A stretch of DNA of 64,000 nt from Atriophallophorus winterbourni. Lineage: Eukaryota; Platyhelminthes; Trematoda; Plagiorchiida; Microphallidae. The notes under the pieces were generated by a model, which was given only the letters and a program-made list of their open reading frames with translations, was not told the origin of the DNA and did not search any database. The position numbers were made by a program, and so were the translations under genes. The stretch covers positions 1 through 64,000 of the forward strand of contig JACCGJ010018783.1 of NCBI GenBank assembly GCA_013407085.1, written 5' to 3'. Shown here one piece after another: positions 42,571-55,029 of the stretch. The first letter of the stretch is position 1. The number at the start of each line of letters is the position of its first letter.

Positions 42571-44510
42571 ACAAGTATGTCTTTGTGTTTGTTATTAATC
42601 CGTAACCATAGTTCTTATAATTGTAACTTCCGAACAGATGTAATTTTTGTGGGTTTTGAAGCTTTTTTAACGACAAATCATGTTTGAATAAAGAATAAAA
42701 GTTTCGAACAAAGCATTGCGAAATCCGGTTTCCTCAAGATGATTTCCTGATGCGGATCAACGTTATTCCGAAATTCGATGCATTGTCGAATTTTTCATCG
42801 TAAAGATAATTAAGATTAATTCGTAAACGTATGACTGATGACATATAATACAGCAAAATGAGCAGCAAGTGTTTCTTGGATGATTATTGCATCTTCTCTT
42901 GCGAAATTCATTTTCATTGCTCGCTGAGCAATTGTATTTGAAAATTAGGAATAGCCGTACCTTCAGACTGCGAGTGAGACTAGTATGGCTAGGATGCAGC
43001 ATAACCAATCAGTGGAGGGTACACGTTGGTAGTGCCGAGAAATTCGAAACTAATGATGCACGGCTCACGAATACCAAACTTTTATCAGAAATATAGGTTC
43101 ATTGGGAAATAGAAACATTCCATTGAAACGAATATTTGCTTATAAGCTCGCTAACACTTATGGTGCCGAGAGCATTCAGCGATTCGAACACATTGTTTCT
43201 GACAGCGTGATGTGTGTACCTGTGTATATTTATCTGCCACGCTCATTTCACTATAGAAAAAACGTGGGTTCTCCCGACAGATTTGTTCTAATGATGACAG
43301 ACGCACACAGGACATTTAGATCTGAAATCCGTTGAACATGGAATTAGATGAAGATCACACACAGGACGTTTTGCGCTTGCTCCACTTAAACGGCTATTGG
43401 GCCCGGGTGACTATTAGAAATTCTTCACGATGAGTGTGTTCTCGTGAACTCCATGCTACGACTCGATTCAGTAGTTCACAGAGAGCAATGATATAATAAT
43501 ACATGTAAAAATGTTCATGGTTTTAGCTGAATGTTTTAACCTCGCAGTCCATAATTTATGGTATAGGAAAACTGTGAACAAGAAAAGTGAGTCATCAAGA
43601 TGACCGTCTGAGTGCCGTGATACGTTTTCATTGAAACGTGGCTAAGCACGTCATTTTGGGTATGCTGATTCTCCAGTTTCGAAGGTTAGCCTGCGTAAAC
43701 TTTCGGCAACAATAATAAAGATTATTGTACATTAGGTTTTATGACATTAATCCTCCACTTACCTTCATGAACTATTACAATCAGCGGTTGCTTCGGACCC
43801 GGGAGAACACACTCAGCATGAAGAATTTTTATGGTCATATTGGCTGAGTAGTCTCTCAAGTTGAGCAAACGCAACAACTCGCGTATGAGAACTTTATCCC
43901 ATGCAATGCTCAACGGAACCCAGACGCAAATGAACCATAATCTATGTTGGTCTGTCATCAGCGGTATTACTCTGTTGGAAGAACCCAATTTACTGAAAGC
44001 GGGAAAATTCACACGGGCGCACACAAAAGAATTTGTGAAGCGAGCGGAGCAACAAGGAGTTCGAATAACCTGATACGCTGGGTATCAAAATTGACAACCA
44101 TTCGGCGGGCAAACATTCGTTGCAGTAGAGTGGCTTAATTTCCCATGAACATATATGTTAAATAACGTTTTAGATTTTCCAGCCATTTATCATTTGATTC
44201 AAATTCACCAGCGACGAGTTGCTTCGTTTTCTCTGGCATGCGTGTGCTTACCAGCCACACTTAATTTGCGTTAAATATTCTTGGATTGCACTCATGGTAG
44301 ATGCACAAATGCTGAGGGAGATTTTCAAATGATGACCGTTGATAATGGAGCGGGTGAACCCTTTCAAAATATATTTCTTTCGCTTGCACATGGTTTGCGA
44401 TTCCCGCAAGCTAATGGGCAACTTTACGTGTTGGACGATGAATGGAACAATGGTCAGCTTACTATGAATTCTCGTTTGCGAAATTTTCGGTGCATGAGTC
44501 AATTACGCCA
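42571..44510. repeat. Copy of the 8,380-10,300 segment
   Basis: Includes an inverted pair of decayed SLC6-like tail exons: minus at about 43,110-43,470 (SLGTISVSE-like region, stops) and plus at about 43,750-44,090 (RTLSHAMLNGTQTQMNHNLC, then TRAHTKEFVKRAEQQGV, frameshifted where unit 1 has KRAASNKEF). Positions 44,281-44,514 carry the unrecognised 77-codon frame. Confidence 0.65.
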
Positions 44511-45400
44511 GTGAATTACAATCGATAATTCATTCGACATATTTGTTGAAAAATCGTTGTCAATGCAAGTTTCAATTCGAACAAAACTCACTCCATGCTT
44601 TTGAATTGAATCCGGTCGTCCGGATCTAAAAGCGTACCTTAAACATGCTTGGAAACATCATTTATGATTAATTCACCTTTATCATTGACGATTCAGTCCC
44701 AAGCGATTAGCAAATATGTTTTCATTAAGTTGCAGTTTCGCAATCAAGCAATACACTCCCTCGCTCAGTGTTCAAAATCTATCACACTACACTAAACAGG
44801 TACTAATTATGATAATCACGTAGTTATTTGACAGAGATTGCGGAAAAAGTAAAGTAGATCGAATGTTCTCGAAACTGATTCACCGAATTATAATGAGAAA
44901 ATTTGTAGATAAATAAACTACAGATGATTCACGCGGAATACCAATGACACCCTTATTTCAATATCAAACAGTCATACGAAGAAAACGCGAGATAAACTCA
45001 TATTCTACATCGATTTACGTGAAACAGACCGATTTCTTTGTAAGCGATTCTCCCAAATACTTCATAGCGAAAACGCAGATGATCGGAGGCGTTTGCACAT
45101 TTCACAAGGCACTAATGAGGAATCGATCAAGAATGTAGGCTCACATGGACTACTCATCTTACTACTTACTATACTATTTACTTGCTTTAGGGAGGGAAAC
45201 AGTTAACTTCTAATTACATTTTGTTAACATTTGCGAAAAATGTATCAACAATTTCCGCCGCGATCTTTGAATCATAATGAGATGAACGCCAAATCGGTTT
45301 TATCATGTCTGCTGGAAGGTCGAGGCATCAAATTTTAGTGGTGCTCTCGTACTTTATCGCTGCCGTAAAAATTATAAACCATTAACAGGATTGTGCCATT
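44511..45400. other. No feature seen
   Basis: AT-rich single-copy-looking sequence. Only short unconvincing frames (for example 44,944-45,138). Confidence 0.4.
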
Positions 45401-45690
45401 CCCCGATTGGCCTGCAATATTTTTTATCATAAACTTTTCCATTTTATCAGGTTTCATAATGCACTCACACTCACTCACTCAGTCCTCTCCGTGCCGGGTG
45501 GCACATGAGGCGAAGACAACTTCACGCCAGCACAAGCTAAAAGACTCCGCTGTGAACTATTGGAACTCATGAACGCCATAGCCCGGGAGGAATCTCTCTG
45601 TGTGTCATACGCTCTGGGAACTCGTGTTGCTTGAGCCAGCCCAATAATTCTAGCATAGGAACCTTATCCAATCTTTGCTTAATTGAGAAC
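45401..45690 (+). pseudogene. SLC6-like exon remnant interrupted by a short insertion
   Basis: Parallels 40,181-40,400 inverted: AAAAGACTCCGCTGTGAAC, then CTATTGGAACTCATGAACGCC and CTCTGGGAACTCGTGTTG, corresponding to the start of the tail exon. A 73-base insertion (45,461-45,533) separates its intron side from the exon. Confidence 0.55.
45461..45533 (-). mobile_element. Short SINE-like insertion with a TGAG-type tail
   Basis: Absent from the parallel copies at 11,240 and 40,310. On the minus strand it reads GTGCTGGCGTGAAGTTGTC, a GTGCCACCCGGCAC hairpin, then GACTGAGTGAGTGAGTGTG. A compact structured body with a simple-repeat 3' tail suggests LINE-driven retrotransposition. The family is unknown to me. 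Confidence 0.45.
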
Positions 45691-46671
45691 AATCGCGAGT
45701 GAGTCGGGAAATCATGTTTCAATCAAAAAAAGGGAGAAAATGAAGTTGCTTGAAACATAACTCGTGCAACCAATGAAAGTTAAACGAGCATTGATTCTAT
45801 ATTGCGCAATTGTATCAAAGGTCAGCGCATATGAAAGTTCGCTCTTATTTACACCCGGTTAAAATGATTCGTCATCAATCGATATACGAGTGTCGTCTCA
45901 TTCAGATATTGCTTAGCGTTGACACTGCCTTGGAGTTAACACTAATTAAGTCAAACCAATTGGTTTTGTCCTGTCCCACGGTTATTTGACTGGGAATGCT
46001 ATGATGCATATGATTGAAAATTAAGAAGAATCACTTTTAAAAGTACCTATTACCATAAAGCGAAGCGAGTGTGCATGACGCCGTACAAAATCTGATTATT
46101 TCGAAATCTAACCTAATCGTACGTAGCAAGCACATGACGACCTTTTACTCAACCGAACATTGTGATCCTCGAAACTTCCAAGCGAATAGACGAATCGACT
46201 AGATTTGCGTGTGTCAGCCTGTCTGCTGTTTCATTGCTAATAAATTGATGCATTACACTGTACCAGCAACGTGAACGGCAAACTGCACTGGAGAAATAAG
46301 TAAACATATCTAGGAGTTTCGGAAATTAGTCCATCAGATTACGTGTCTTAATAAACATATCGTCGGATTGCCGTGTTGCACGCTTATTGCGAAAAAAGTG
46401 CTTCAAATATCAACACTTACGAGATGACAACCGCAATATCGACTTTTCGTTTTAAAAGCACGCCATTTGCTGATACCCATTTTCAAATTGAACATACGTA
46501 ATCCTCCGGTTTGCGTTTATTATTTTATTTTACATTTTGCGAATCAAGAATGATCTGTAATTTAGGTCGAACGCGGACTTCGTACACCAAAAAAGAGAAT
46601 TTCTTAAAAGATCATTGAAAACAATCTCTCAGCAATATATAATACTTGTTCTTTTTATTTCTCATATCTAT
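45691..46671. other. Inverted unit scrap, then unique spacer
   Basis: About 45,830-46,030 is the diverged inverse of 12,880-13,030 and marks the end of the duplicated region. The remainder shows nothing recognisable. Confidence 0.5.
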
Positions 46672-46769
46672 TTAGGCCTGGGCAACCTGCCAGTATCTCA
46701 GCCCACGTGCAGTCTCTGACTGTGCGGCACTTTGCTGGATCAGACTTGTGCATTAACAACAACAACACA
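46672..46769 (+). mobile_element. Short hairpin-rich SINE-like repeat, copy A
   Basis: About 82 bases from TTTAGGCCTGGGCAACCTG to GACTTGTGC, followed by an AAC tail (AACAACAACAAC). It matches four minus-strand copies at 51,451, 54,768, 54,985 and 56,556. The CAGTCTCTGACTG hairpin is shared. Confidence 0.65.
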
Positions 46770-47592
46770 GTCAGAATGAAGACAGCACAATATTTTTAGC
46801 AGTAAACCACCACAGATGTGGGTATGACACGAGGCTATCTATTTTCGAATAAACGTAAAGTCAGCACAAGGCACACCATGTATCCAGTCATTGGTATAAA
46901 ACGTAGGTTGCATATTTGAAACAGGGAAAACTTTATCCAGGTCTAACTGACTTTGTCTTGCCAACAACAGAGACTATGATGCGCAAGTCCATTGATCAAC
47001 AATGTTGGGGGAGCAGTTGCAGTTGATTCAGTTACGTCATTAATCGAAATAGGGCACTTGACTACGGCTTTCAAATTGCTAAATTTAACCGCGCAAGGTC
47101 ACATCAGCGTATGTCTGTAGGTCGATGAGCTTGCATGCTGTTCGAGCGCATTGATGCTAGCTCGGATTGATGTAAATAAAAGTTGCTAACAGTCGTGCGT
47201 AACCGTTAACAGGGATGAACCGTTAGAAAGCCATTTAGAATTGATTGTAGCGTCGACTGAGGCTCAACTTCTTCCATCAACAACACGTTTCCAAGATTTC
47301 CCACTTCAAAGTAATAATTACAGATAGTCACAGCTTTCTAAGCTACAAGTATGAGCGGAGGCACTGAGTCTTATATCACCTAACCCAGAAGCGTTTCACA
47401 TTAACGCGAGGATATCTAAGAGAAGACCTATTGAACGAAATCACTATTATTTCATTGAAATCAATAGAACGATTGTGTACATCTGAAATTGATAGCATTA
47501 GCGGCCACCAAGGCTATTTTGAAATCCATTAAAAAACGACGATAAGCCATAAAAGTTACACACACTGAGCTCGAGATGATGAATATTTACAT
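46770..47592. other. 3' flank of the deaminase gene, nothing else seen
   Basis: Probably includes the 3' UTR of the gene that ends at 47,593. I see no second gene or clear polyadenylation signal that I could place with confidence. Confidence 0.4.
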
Positions 47593-50500
47593 TCATTGAA
47601 GAGACATAACGGAATCAAAAAATAAGGCCACTTTCTTTGCGAGTTCTGTCTTCTTGGAATCGGAACAAAATGCGGCTGCTATGGAATTCTCGATGATTTG
47701 CCGCAATTGTGACGAATGGACACCACAACGTTTGACGAGAGCTTGGAGTTCACCGGACAATGTGCAATCAAACAATCCCTTGTCATCAGTCTGAACGAAA
47801 CCAAACAGATGATTCAGCAACAACGGAGCTAAAATTCCGTCAGTCGTAATAATATGTGATTTGCGAGCAAACGCGTTGAGAAATACGACTAAATACCACA
47901 ATCTATCAATACATTTTGGCAAAAAACTTCGTTTATGATAGGAATGTACTGACAGCTGGTTAGTGCATGTAACTTAACCGTTAAAGCTTTTGCGAGCAGG
48001 AATCGCTGCACCAGGTTAGCCAGCTGCGTTCTCAACCTCGAACAAGAAAAACGATAAGTAGCTTGGAAGATCGACAAGCACAAACCTTTACAGTTAAAAA
48101 CACAGAGCTTTCAATGATTCCAATGACACGTTGCTGATTCCAAATCACCTTAGTTTTCCAATTCTAGGGGGTTTTGGGAGAAGAGTACATGCCCATGGGA
48201 ATAAACTAAGAGTTCATCAATTGCCCGGGATCGCCCATGAAGGGCAGTGTTAGCAACTCTATCAGCATGCCAGAAGCCCAGCGGTCGAATGCCAACAATG
48301 GTTGTACATTGCGTCAAAATCCACAGGAACTCAAACTTGCGTATGGAATGATGGTGATACAGCGTAAAACGATCACAAAGTCTTTAGAACAAAAAGTATG
48401 ATCAATTGAACGCGGAAGGTATAGAGACAGCATGGTAAGAGAAAGCAAAGTGAAAATTCAATTTATTCCCGCTAGGCTGGAAGCAAAAATCTTAGAACTA
48501 GATACTGTCTACCACAGTTAGTGTGTTATCAATATGACGAATCGAAGTAAAGCTATCGAATCTGGAGGCACATGAGTAATTGACAAGTCACTCCTAGTAC
48601 ACATTTAGTTTTAAATCCATGAATGGTTCGAAAGCAAATGAGACTGCGCGGAGAATGTGGAAACCTATGACGGTTGATTAAGGATTGAATGACATAGTGG
48701 AACGCAAGCGTTGGCTAGCTGATTCGAAGATGAACCTGTGTAGCGAAACTATTCATATGGTGACAAGGAAGTTTCTGATTGCAATGATTTGAATTTGTTG
48801 TTTTCGGCCTCCACTCGATCATGAGCATCTCGTGATCCAAGATGTTTCAAATGATGAACTTACTTATTTTTGGAGGAACAATCTACACGGCTGCGCTCCG
48901 AGCAATAAATAGTAGTCCACCAATAGGCAGCATTCGCACGTCGTAAGGATCTAACCTCAGCATCTAAGAGTACTAAATGCTCTACTACAGCTTGTAGATG
49001 ACAGTTAGCATCCAAAGTGAGCAATTAACAGCACGCTGTTTCTAACTCGTAGGGTTAATACCGAGCCCCCGAGTGCTTAAATCATATGGCACATAATATG
49101 CATGCATGAGTTGAAGGTAACCCACAAGCGAACACCAGCATATTGGCATTTATATAAATAGAAACAAACATTAATCGTTCAAAGTTGATGTAACAAGCAA
49201 CGGAGAAAGGACCCACACAAATACATATTGGATGCCCATTTCGTATCCAGGCTGGGGCGTGATGGAATTCAAAATCTTTCACGGTATTGGAAACGACGTT
49301 CGAGGTCAAACAGACTTCTGCAAAAAATGTTTAGTAATGTTTAGTACCATTAAAATGGAGCAAAGTAATCGTATAAGTAAGAGCACGGTCATTGCTGAGC
49401 TTAAGCGATGACTGGGCAAATGCAAGCTATTGAGAGCAAGTATCAATTCCTGCATATATCGAATAGCACATGAACAGAAAGAAGATGGATGACTAACCGA
49501 TGGGAATGCGCAGCATTTGGATTAATGCCGACACACGAGTAGCAACAGGAGTTCCAGTAGTCCCCGGTCTCGGTAGACACGTGCCATGACCGATTCGATC
49601 GGGTACGTGCAACTGTAAGAATGCCCACCATTCATCTTCCTGTTGGGGAATCTCTGCCAAATGCACCGTCGTTCGGAAATTGTTTTTTCGTGCTTGTTCA
49701 AGCAGAGGTACGAAATCCAGCAGAGTACCACACTGAAAAAAAGTTGAGCAGAATTACCGATGGGCAGATGTTCAAAGTGATTGAATGATTTCAGTTCATT
49801 AATGACGCGCGAGAACTTAATGAATATCAGCAAAGAAAAGAGTATATCGGATTACACAACATTGAGCTTTTTAGGGAATTGACGCGGGATAAAACAGCGA
49901 CCGAGGCAAGTCAGAGAGTATCGAAATCGTTTCCCCAGTGTTTGAAGGCAAAACTGGTCTTCATGGTTAAAATTTTAAGCACAATTTATCTTGATAAATG
50001 CGGCCAACACATTACCTTGTGTTTCAGATTGTGGCCTTGTCAAGAGAATGGTATCCAGACAGCTGGTCATGACAGAACAGACCATTTTCTGCCCAAAGAA
50101 GGAAGTGAAATCTTACAAACCACATTAAGTGGCTTCCGTCAGGTTTAAACGAGAATGCGTTTCCAAATTATTGAGAGCTGATAATCGTACGTAAATTTCT
50201 CAAAGTGTTTGCGAACTTCATGCACTAATTATATGGGGAATAAGCAGTACTCCAGTCACTACCTGGATTGTTCAATGGTTTGTAACCGACTTGATAACTA
50301 CACCGTCAACTTGTTCTGGTTGCTAAATCTAGTGCCGAAATTACGATCGCTGTTAAAGTCTTGTGCAACATACGATAACGGCCTAAAATAACTATGAACA
50401 TCTAATTAGAAAACTAATCGAAAATAACCAAGGCTGGACGAAATACAAAGTGATTTACTAGTCTCGGCCACCGTCAACACCGAAACCAAATGAACGAAAC

Positions 50501-53500
50501 AACGTACCCGAGGGTTTCCACTGACGTCCAAACCAACAAACAAATTTGGCCATCGCTGTCCATAATGTATCAACATGTCTGTCGTTTTCTGCGCTAGGTC
50601 GCACCCTTTGGTCCGATCAATAGAAAGTAAAATTCGAACATCAATTAGATTTGCAATCACACTCGGGGACTGAAGAACACCAGAGATTACAGCATCCAGA
50701 TAGTCTTCAAGAGACGGTAACGGACGGAGAGTGGTTCGCAATTCCAAATAAACAACACCATCAGAGCAAAATTCTTCTACCACATCCGTGGTTGCCTAAA
50801 ATTCCAAGTACATGTGGACTGGGGTGAGAAAAAATCCATTCAAATAACATTAAACCGTGGAATAAAATCATGGACGGTGCTTTATTTGCAGCAAATACCT
50901 CACATGATTGATTTCAGACATGTATGTCAAATGCTTTAAGTAGAAAATACTTGATGAAAACTGCAAGTTTGGATGATTGCTTAAGTACCCGTACCATCAA
51001 AAACTTTTTTGAAGCAGAAACTATGACTAACGAATGACTTGGTCGAATAGATTACGCTTACAGATACAATAATCAGGAAAGATGAAAGATTGGTGGGACA
51101 CCAACAAGACGGTAAACTTGTGTCAGATAAGCCAACTAAGGTTGCGCCAATCAGAAGAGTCGGTTAAAAAATATCCATTTTCGAGAGTCGACGATCTGCA
51201 CCACTATATTAGATCTAATTAATCTGCACAGTGCAGCAAGTTCTTCTCTATACCACCAACGAAAATCGAAACAGTTTGCGTCGCACCTCATGGAGTGGTA
51301 CCACCACGCACAAATGATATTACGGGGCCCGTAGTTGGCTGGGGATATTGGATGTGTTCCTTCAGAAACGTTTCGCACTCGTGAAGAAGCAAAGCAACAA
51401 CTGAAGCTATCTAAACTTGGCCGTCACGTTTTTGTGGCACCATGTATTAGAGCACAAGCCTGAACCAGGCGAAGTGCCGTACAGTAAGATACTGCACGTG
51501 GGCTGAGATACTGTCAGGTTGCCCAGGCCTAGACAGATACGAAAAATATGTGGCACCATAATTGACCTGGATTATGAAATATGTCATGCAACCTGAAAAT
51601 ATGCCGAAATTTCGTCAGTTAACAATGTATTAGTATTAACACAACCTACAAATAAGCGGAACCATCCTCAATTTCAAATGTCTAATTAGTTGAAATATCT
51701 CAGGAGAACGCAGGCACAAAAAGCGTTTGAAGGTAGCATTTTCATCGCAAACTGTGTATCCTTATATTAATGAAGTAGCACAACCGCATTAAAGCATTCT
51801 TTAAAACGATGAAAACAAAGACCGGAGTTTAAACGCCCTGATTGCATAAACCAATGATGGAATCGATTGCAAACTTTAGATGGACATGACAAGCTAGAAC
51901 TAAGCTAGTGATGAGAAATAATAACTGAATAATTTTAGACCGTGACCTATACACAAGCGCTTCAATAAAGTGAACGCATTAATTTTAAGGAGCACCAATT
52001 CAAAACAGCATACTAAATTGTAGTCTCTCGGTCGTTAAAAAGTACGGCAATAGTTGGCCGACTAAGTATTTTACTGAAACAAGATCTCAAATTGTCATTG
52101 TATTATGAATGCGCGACTGTCATCACCTAACTAAAAGTGATGCTATCTCTTGTTTTACTTCACAAGCATTTAGCTAGAACAATTCCGATCACCATGGATG
52201 CTGACGCTTCCCAGAAGGGAGTTGGTGTGGTTGTCCTGCACGCAATTGATGATGGTTCACAGAAAGCCGTTCTACATATCGCCTGAGCGTTGACTAAAGG
52301 AAAACAAAATTCTGAGCGAATAGAACAAGAGGATTGCTATAGTTTTTCCGTTAGACGTGTCCATAAACTGCTCTAAAACCATCATTTCATTAACTTGGCC
52401 GATCACAAACAACTCCTAACCGCCTTTGGATCCGGCATACCGGCACCTTCACCACTTGGTCACTGAGACGGCGGGCAATCATACTCCTGACTTACAAGTT
52501 CAACATACGAGTATGAAAGTACCTAATGAAGATATTGTGATTGCCAGCCTTACTGAACAGACGACAAGCTAACGACTATCAGATACAATCAAAGCGCCGC
52601 CTGTTACAGCGACAGAGACCACAAGCAAAACACAATCGGATCCCAAACTACGAAAAGCTAGGCAATACACACTGACGCGTTGACCTATAACAATTCGGGA
52701 GGCCTCATTAAAGGCCCTCTCCTAACGAGAGAGCGATTGATTTCCGACCGTGACATAATCCTCTTTTTTCTTCGTTTCTGAGTCTGTTGGCAACTACATT
52801 CCGGAAACCGGGAAATCAAATGGAATAAAAATTTAGCGAGATCTTACATATTCCGACCTGGCTTTCAGGCTGCTCTGACTATCAACAAGCGGCCAAGTCT
52901 CGGACATGACAACCACCAGTCCCTTGTCTATAACCTTGGGAACGAGTTCACTTAGATTTTCTTGGTTCAATCGATTGCGCTATGTATCTCTTGATTGCCA
53001 ACGCTAATTCAAAAAGACAGGAAATCACACCTCTATAAGAATGATCATTTTGCTAAAGACATACGCTTCCCGCAGTATCCCATCTCGAGCAAATGGACAA
53101 AATGTGTGCTTTGTCCATACATTAAAACTTCGCGAGTATGTGTTGGGCCATTATCCATGACTCATCTAAATACCATCATTCTACTACAAGTGGGTATCAA
53201 CTCAATCAGCGAGGCTTCTTAACGCGAGTTCAGCACCCAGCTAAAAGTGTTTTGAAAGCAACAGTGCATCGTCAAAAGTAAAGAATGTAGCTAAGATGAT
53301 ATAGCGCGTAAAACAGTGATATGTAACAAAGTCATCTGTCAATTATGATGGAGAGGTGCATGAACTCATCCAGGAGCCGTTGGTTCTGTAACGGTTTTGC
53401 GGAGGCATGCTAAACACTCTATAAGTTAGTTGCCGTTTTGAGAAAAGTGATTACGATCCAGGTAGGTCATAGATAAGTTTGTATATCTTTCCGTTGTAGG

Positions 53501-53885
53501 TACAATTTGGTTGAAATTATATGCAGTAAACCAGAGATAAATGGATAGAAAGGTCGCGATGTCGTCGGTTATGGCTATGCAAATGAAAGCGCGACGATGA
53601 AAATAATCGATATTTTAAAGTGTCTTACCGATTTAACTTTTTCTGTTGTATTGATTATTTCGTGCAATGCTGAAAAAGTTCGAAAACACCTTCTTTTCTG
53701 AGTCTGTAGTAACAACGTACCCATCTAACGAGCTGGCGTTGTTACTTATATTAGAAGCGTCAGTTAAGCGTCTAAGCGTTGCATGGCTGACGCTGCCACT
53801 TAAATGAGCATGCAACTCCTAAAATAAAAAAATTGAATTGAATTAAACCTACCACCTTTGGTAATGCGATGAAGAAGTCATCCAT
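47593..53885 (-). CDS. ADAL: Adenosine deaminase-like protein (N6-methyl-AMP deaminase type), seven exons
   Basis: Exons (minus strand): 53,885-53,853; 53,818 to about 53,746; about 53,703-53,629; 50,795-50,508; 49,732-49,498; 49,317-49,217; 47,790-47,593, about 333 residues (human ADAL about 355). Exon 1 encodes MDDFFIALPKV; exon 2 ELHAHLSGSVS with the two zinc-binding His; exon 3 CFRTFSALHEI; exon 4 GVVYLELRTT and GLDVSGNPR; exon 5 TVHLAEIPQQ and DRIGHGTCL; exon 6 EVCLTSNVVSNTV and HPICIC; exon 7 TDDKGLF. All deaminase metal-binding and catalytic positions are kept. ADAL proteins hydrolyse N6-substituted AMP to IMP in the cytosol. Junctions are in phase except exon 2/3, off by one base: either an indel here or a different splice site. 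Intron sizes run 34, about 42, 2,833, 775, 180 and 1,426 bases. Confidence 0.9.
51451..51536 (-). mobile_element. Short hairpin-rich SINE-like repeat, copy B
   Basis: 86 bases in the third intron of the deaminase gene. It contains GCACAAGCCTGAACCAGGC and CTGTCAGGTTGCCCAGGCCT in plus orientation. The body is complete compared with copy E. Confidence 0.65.
52170..52640 (+). pseudogene. Ty3/Gypsy RNase H fragment
   Basis: The plus strand reads ITMDADASQKGVGVVVLHAI, then LTKGKQNSERIEQEDCYSFS, VRRVHKLL-stop and LADHKQLLTAFGSGIPAP. This matches the RT-RNase H region of Gypsy polyproteins (DASxxGVGAVL, ALTxxERNYSxIExE, VxRFHxYLxG, TDHKPL). Stops break it. It lies inside the third intron of the deaminase gene on the opposite strand. 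Confidence 0.8.
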
Positions 53886-54767
53886 TTTGCTTCAAAAATT
53901 AGAGAGGTTCTGCGGCTAAAATAAAAAACAGGCATAAACACGAGTCCAGAATAACACGAGGCAGTTTTAAATAACGGCATCCACACAAAAACCACTTTTA
54001 AGTGTTAAACAAGAAATAATAATTAACACAGATGTGAAAGTGATATTTTAAAAAATCAGTGATGGTGAATTTTGATAAACGAACGAAATTTTATTCGATC
54101 TAAGTCGATCTACTTGCGTTTTCGTGGCAGAAACATAACGCTAAACCAATTTGCAACTTTTATATTCATAAACATATTCCCATATCCTGATAATGAAAAA
54201 GTTCAACACGATAAGATAAAAATAAGAGAGAAACAGTCCAACATTAATTACTTATAAATAAGTGTAATAAATAACAAAAAATTATTAAACGCGAGTAATG
54301 TATACAATCAATTTCAAGATGAAAACACACTTGTAAGATATCAAAAGTGTATGGAACTAGGCCTAAACGTGGCGTAAAGAGTTGTGTAAATCCATGAACC
54401 GACGGTATCCCCGGGCCCAGTAAAAGAACCAAAAGAATAGGGCGTCAGCCTGATATACATTGTGTATGCATACATGTATGTAGACGTGTGCATGTATGCA
54501 TGAAATATTACGTAGCATATCAACGAAATAAATTTGACCACAATTTTATCATAACAAGTTGCTGCTGGACAAGATATTCAATGAAAATGTTGGATGGAAA
54601 TGCATGCAAATGAGTGTTTTGAAATAAAGAGCCATTATCGAGACGTTCTGGAAAGCAATATGATAGGTTTGGACGAAGGCTTTCTGTATTTTATGAGTAA
54701 CGGCATAGTGCACTTGGTGCTACCAGTAATAAGGTGTAAGCGATATGTCTAGATGTATGTGTATGAA

Positions 54768-54853
54768 ATCACAAGCCTGATCCAGGCAAAGTAGTGCACA
54801 GTCAGAGATTGTGCATGGGCACTGTTAATGTCAGGTTGCCCAAGCCTAGACAG
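54768..54853 (-). mobile_element. Short hairpin-rich SINE-like repeat, copy C
   Basis: Diverged copy: CACAAGCCTGATCCAGGCAA, AGTCAGAGATTGTGCATGGG and TGTCAGGTTGCCCAAGCCT, preceded by a TATG-type tail (GTATGTGTATG). Confidence 0.62.
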
Positions 54854-54984
54854 AACAAGCGAGAACACACCACAGCCTCACTGTCATAATATCTCATTTA
54901 TATACATGACTGCGCAACAACCTGCTTGGATTCATGTATGCGATTTCGTACGTAATGCATATAGTTCATATTGTATGTATGAAA

Positions 54985-55029
54985 GCACAAGCCTGATCCA
55001 GGCAAAGTGCCGTACAGTCAGAGACTGTA
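54985..55029 (-). mobile_element. Short hairpin-rich SINE-like repeat, copy D (truncated)
   Basis: Only the tail-proximal 45 bases remain (GCACAAGCCTGATCCAGGCA to CAGTCAGAGACTG), again next to TGTATGTATG. The part nearest its own 3' tail is what survives, as expected for 5' truncation during target-primed reverse transcription. Confidence 0.6.

Larger units (their letters stand above)
35956..46030. repeat. Segmental duplication, unit 3, rearranged
   Basis: Third block. The order is scrambled: spacer, ORF1 scrap, RTE insertion, piece of 12,920-14,000, inverted pieces of unit 2 and the Sm-alpha element, piece of 8,360-10,320, SLC6 remnants, and about 200 bases of inverted unit sequence at 45,830-46,030. 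More diverged than units 1 and 2 are from each other. Confidence 0.75.

Noticed and set aside
47889..48083. 64-codon minus-strand frame as an exon of the deaminase gene
   Set aside because: Exons 6 (49,317-49,217) and 7 (47,790-47,593) join directly in phase and supply the complete conserved sequence, leaving no room for it.
49522..49833. 103-codon minus-strand frame overlapping deaminase exon 5
   Set aside because: It is in a different frame from the conserved deaminase sequence and crosses the exon 5 acceptor.
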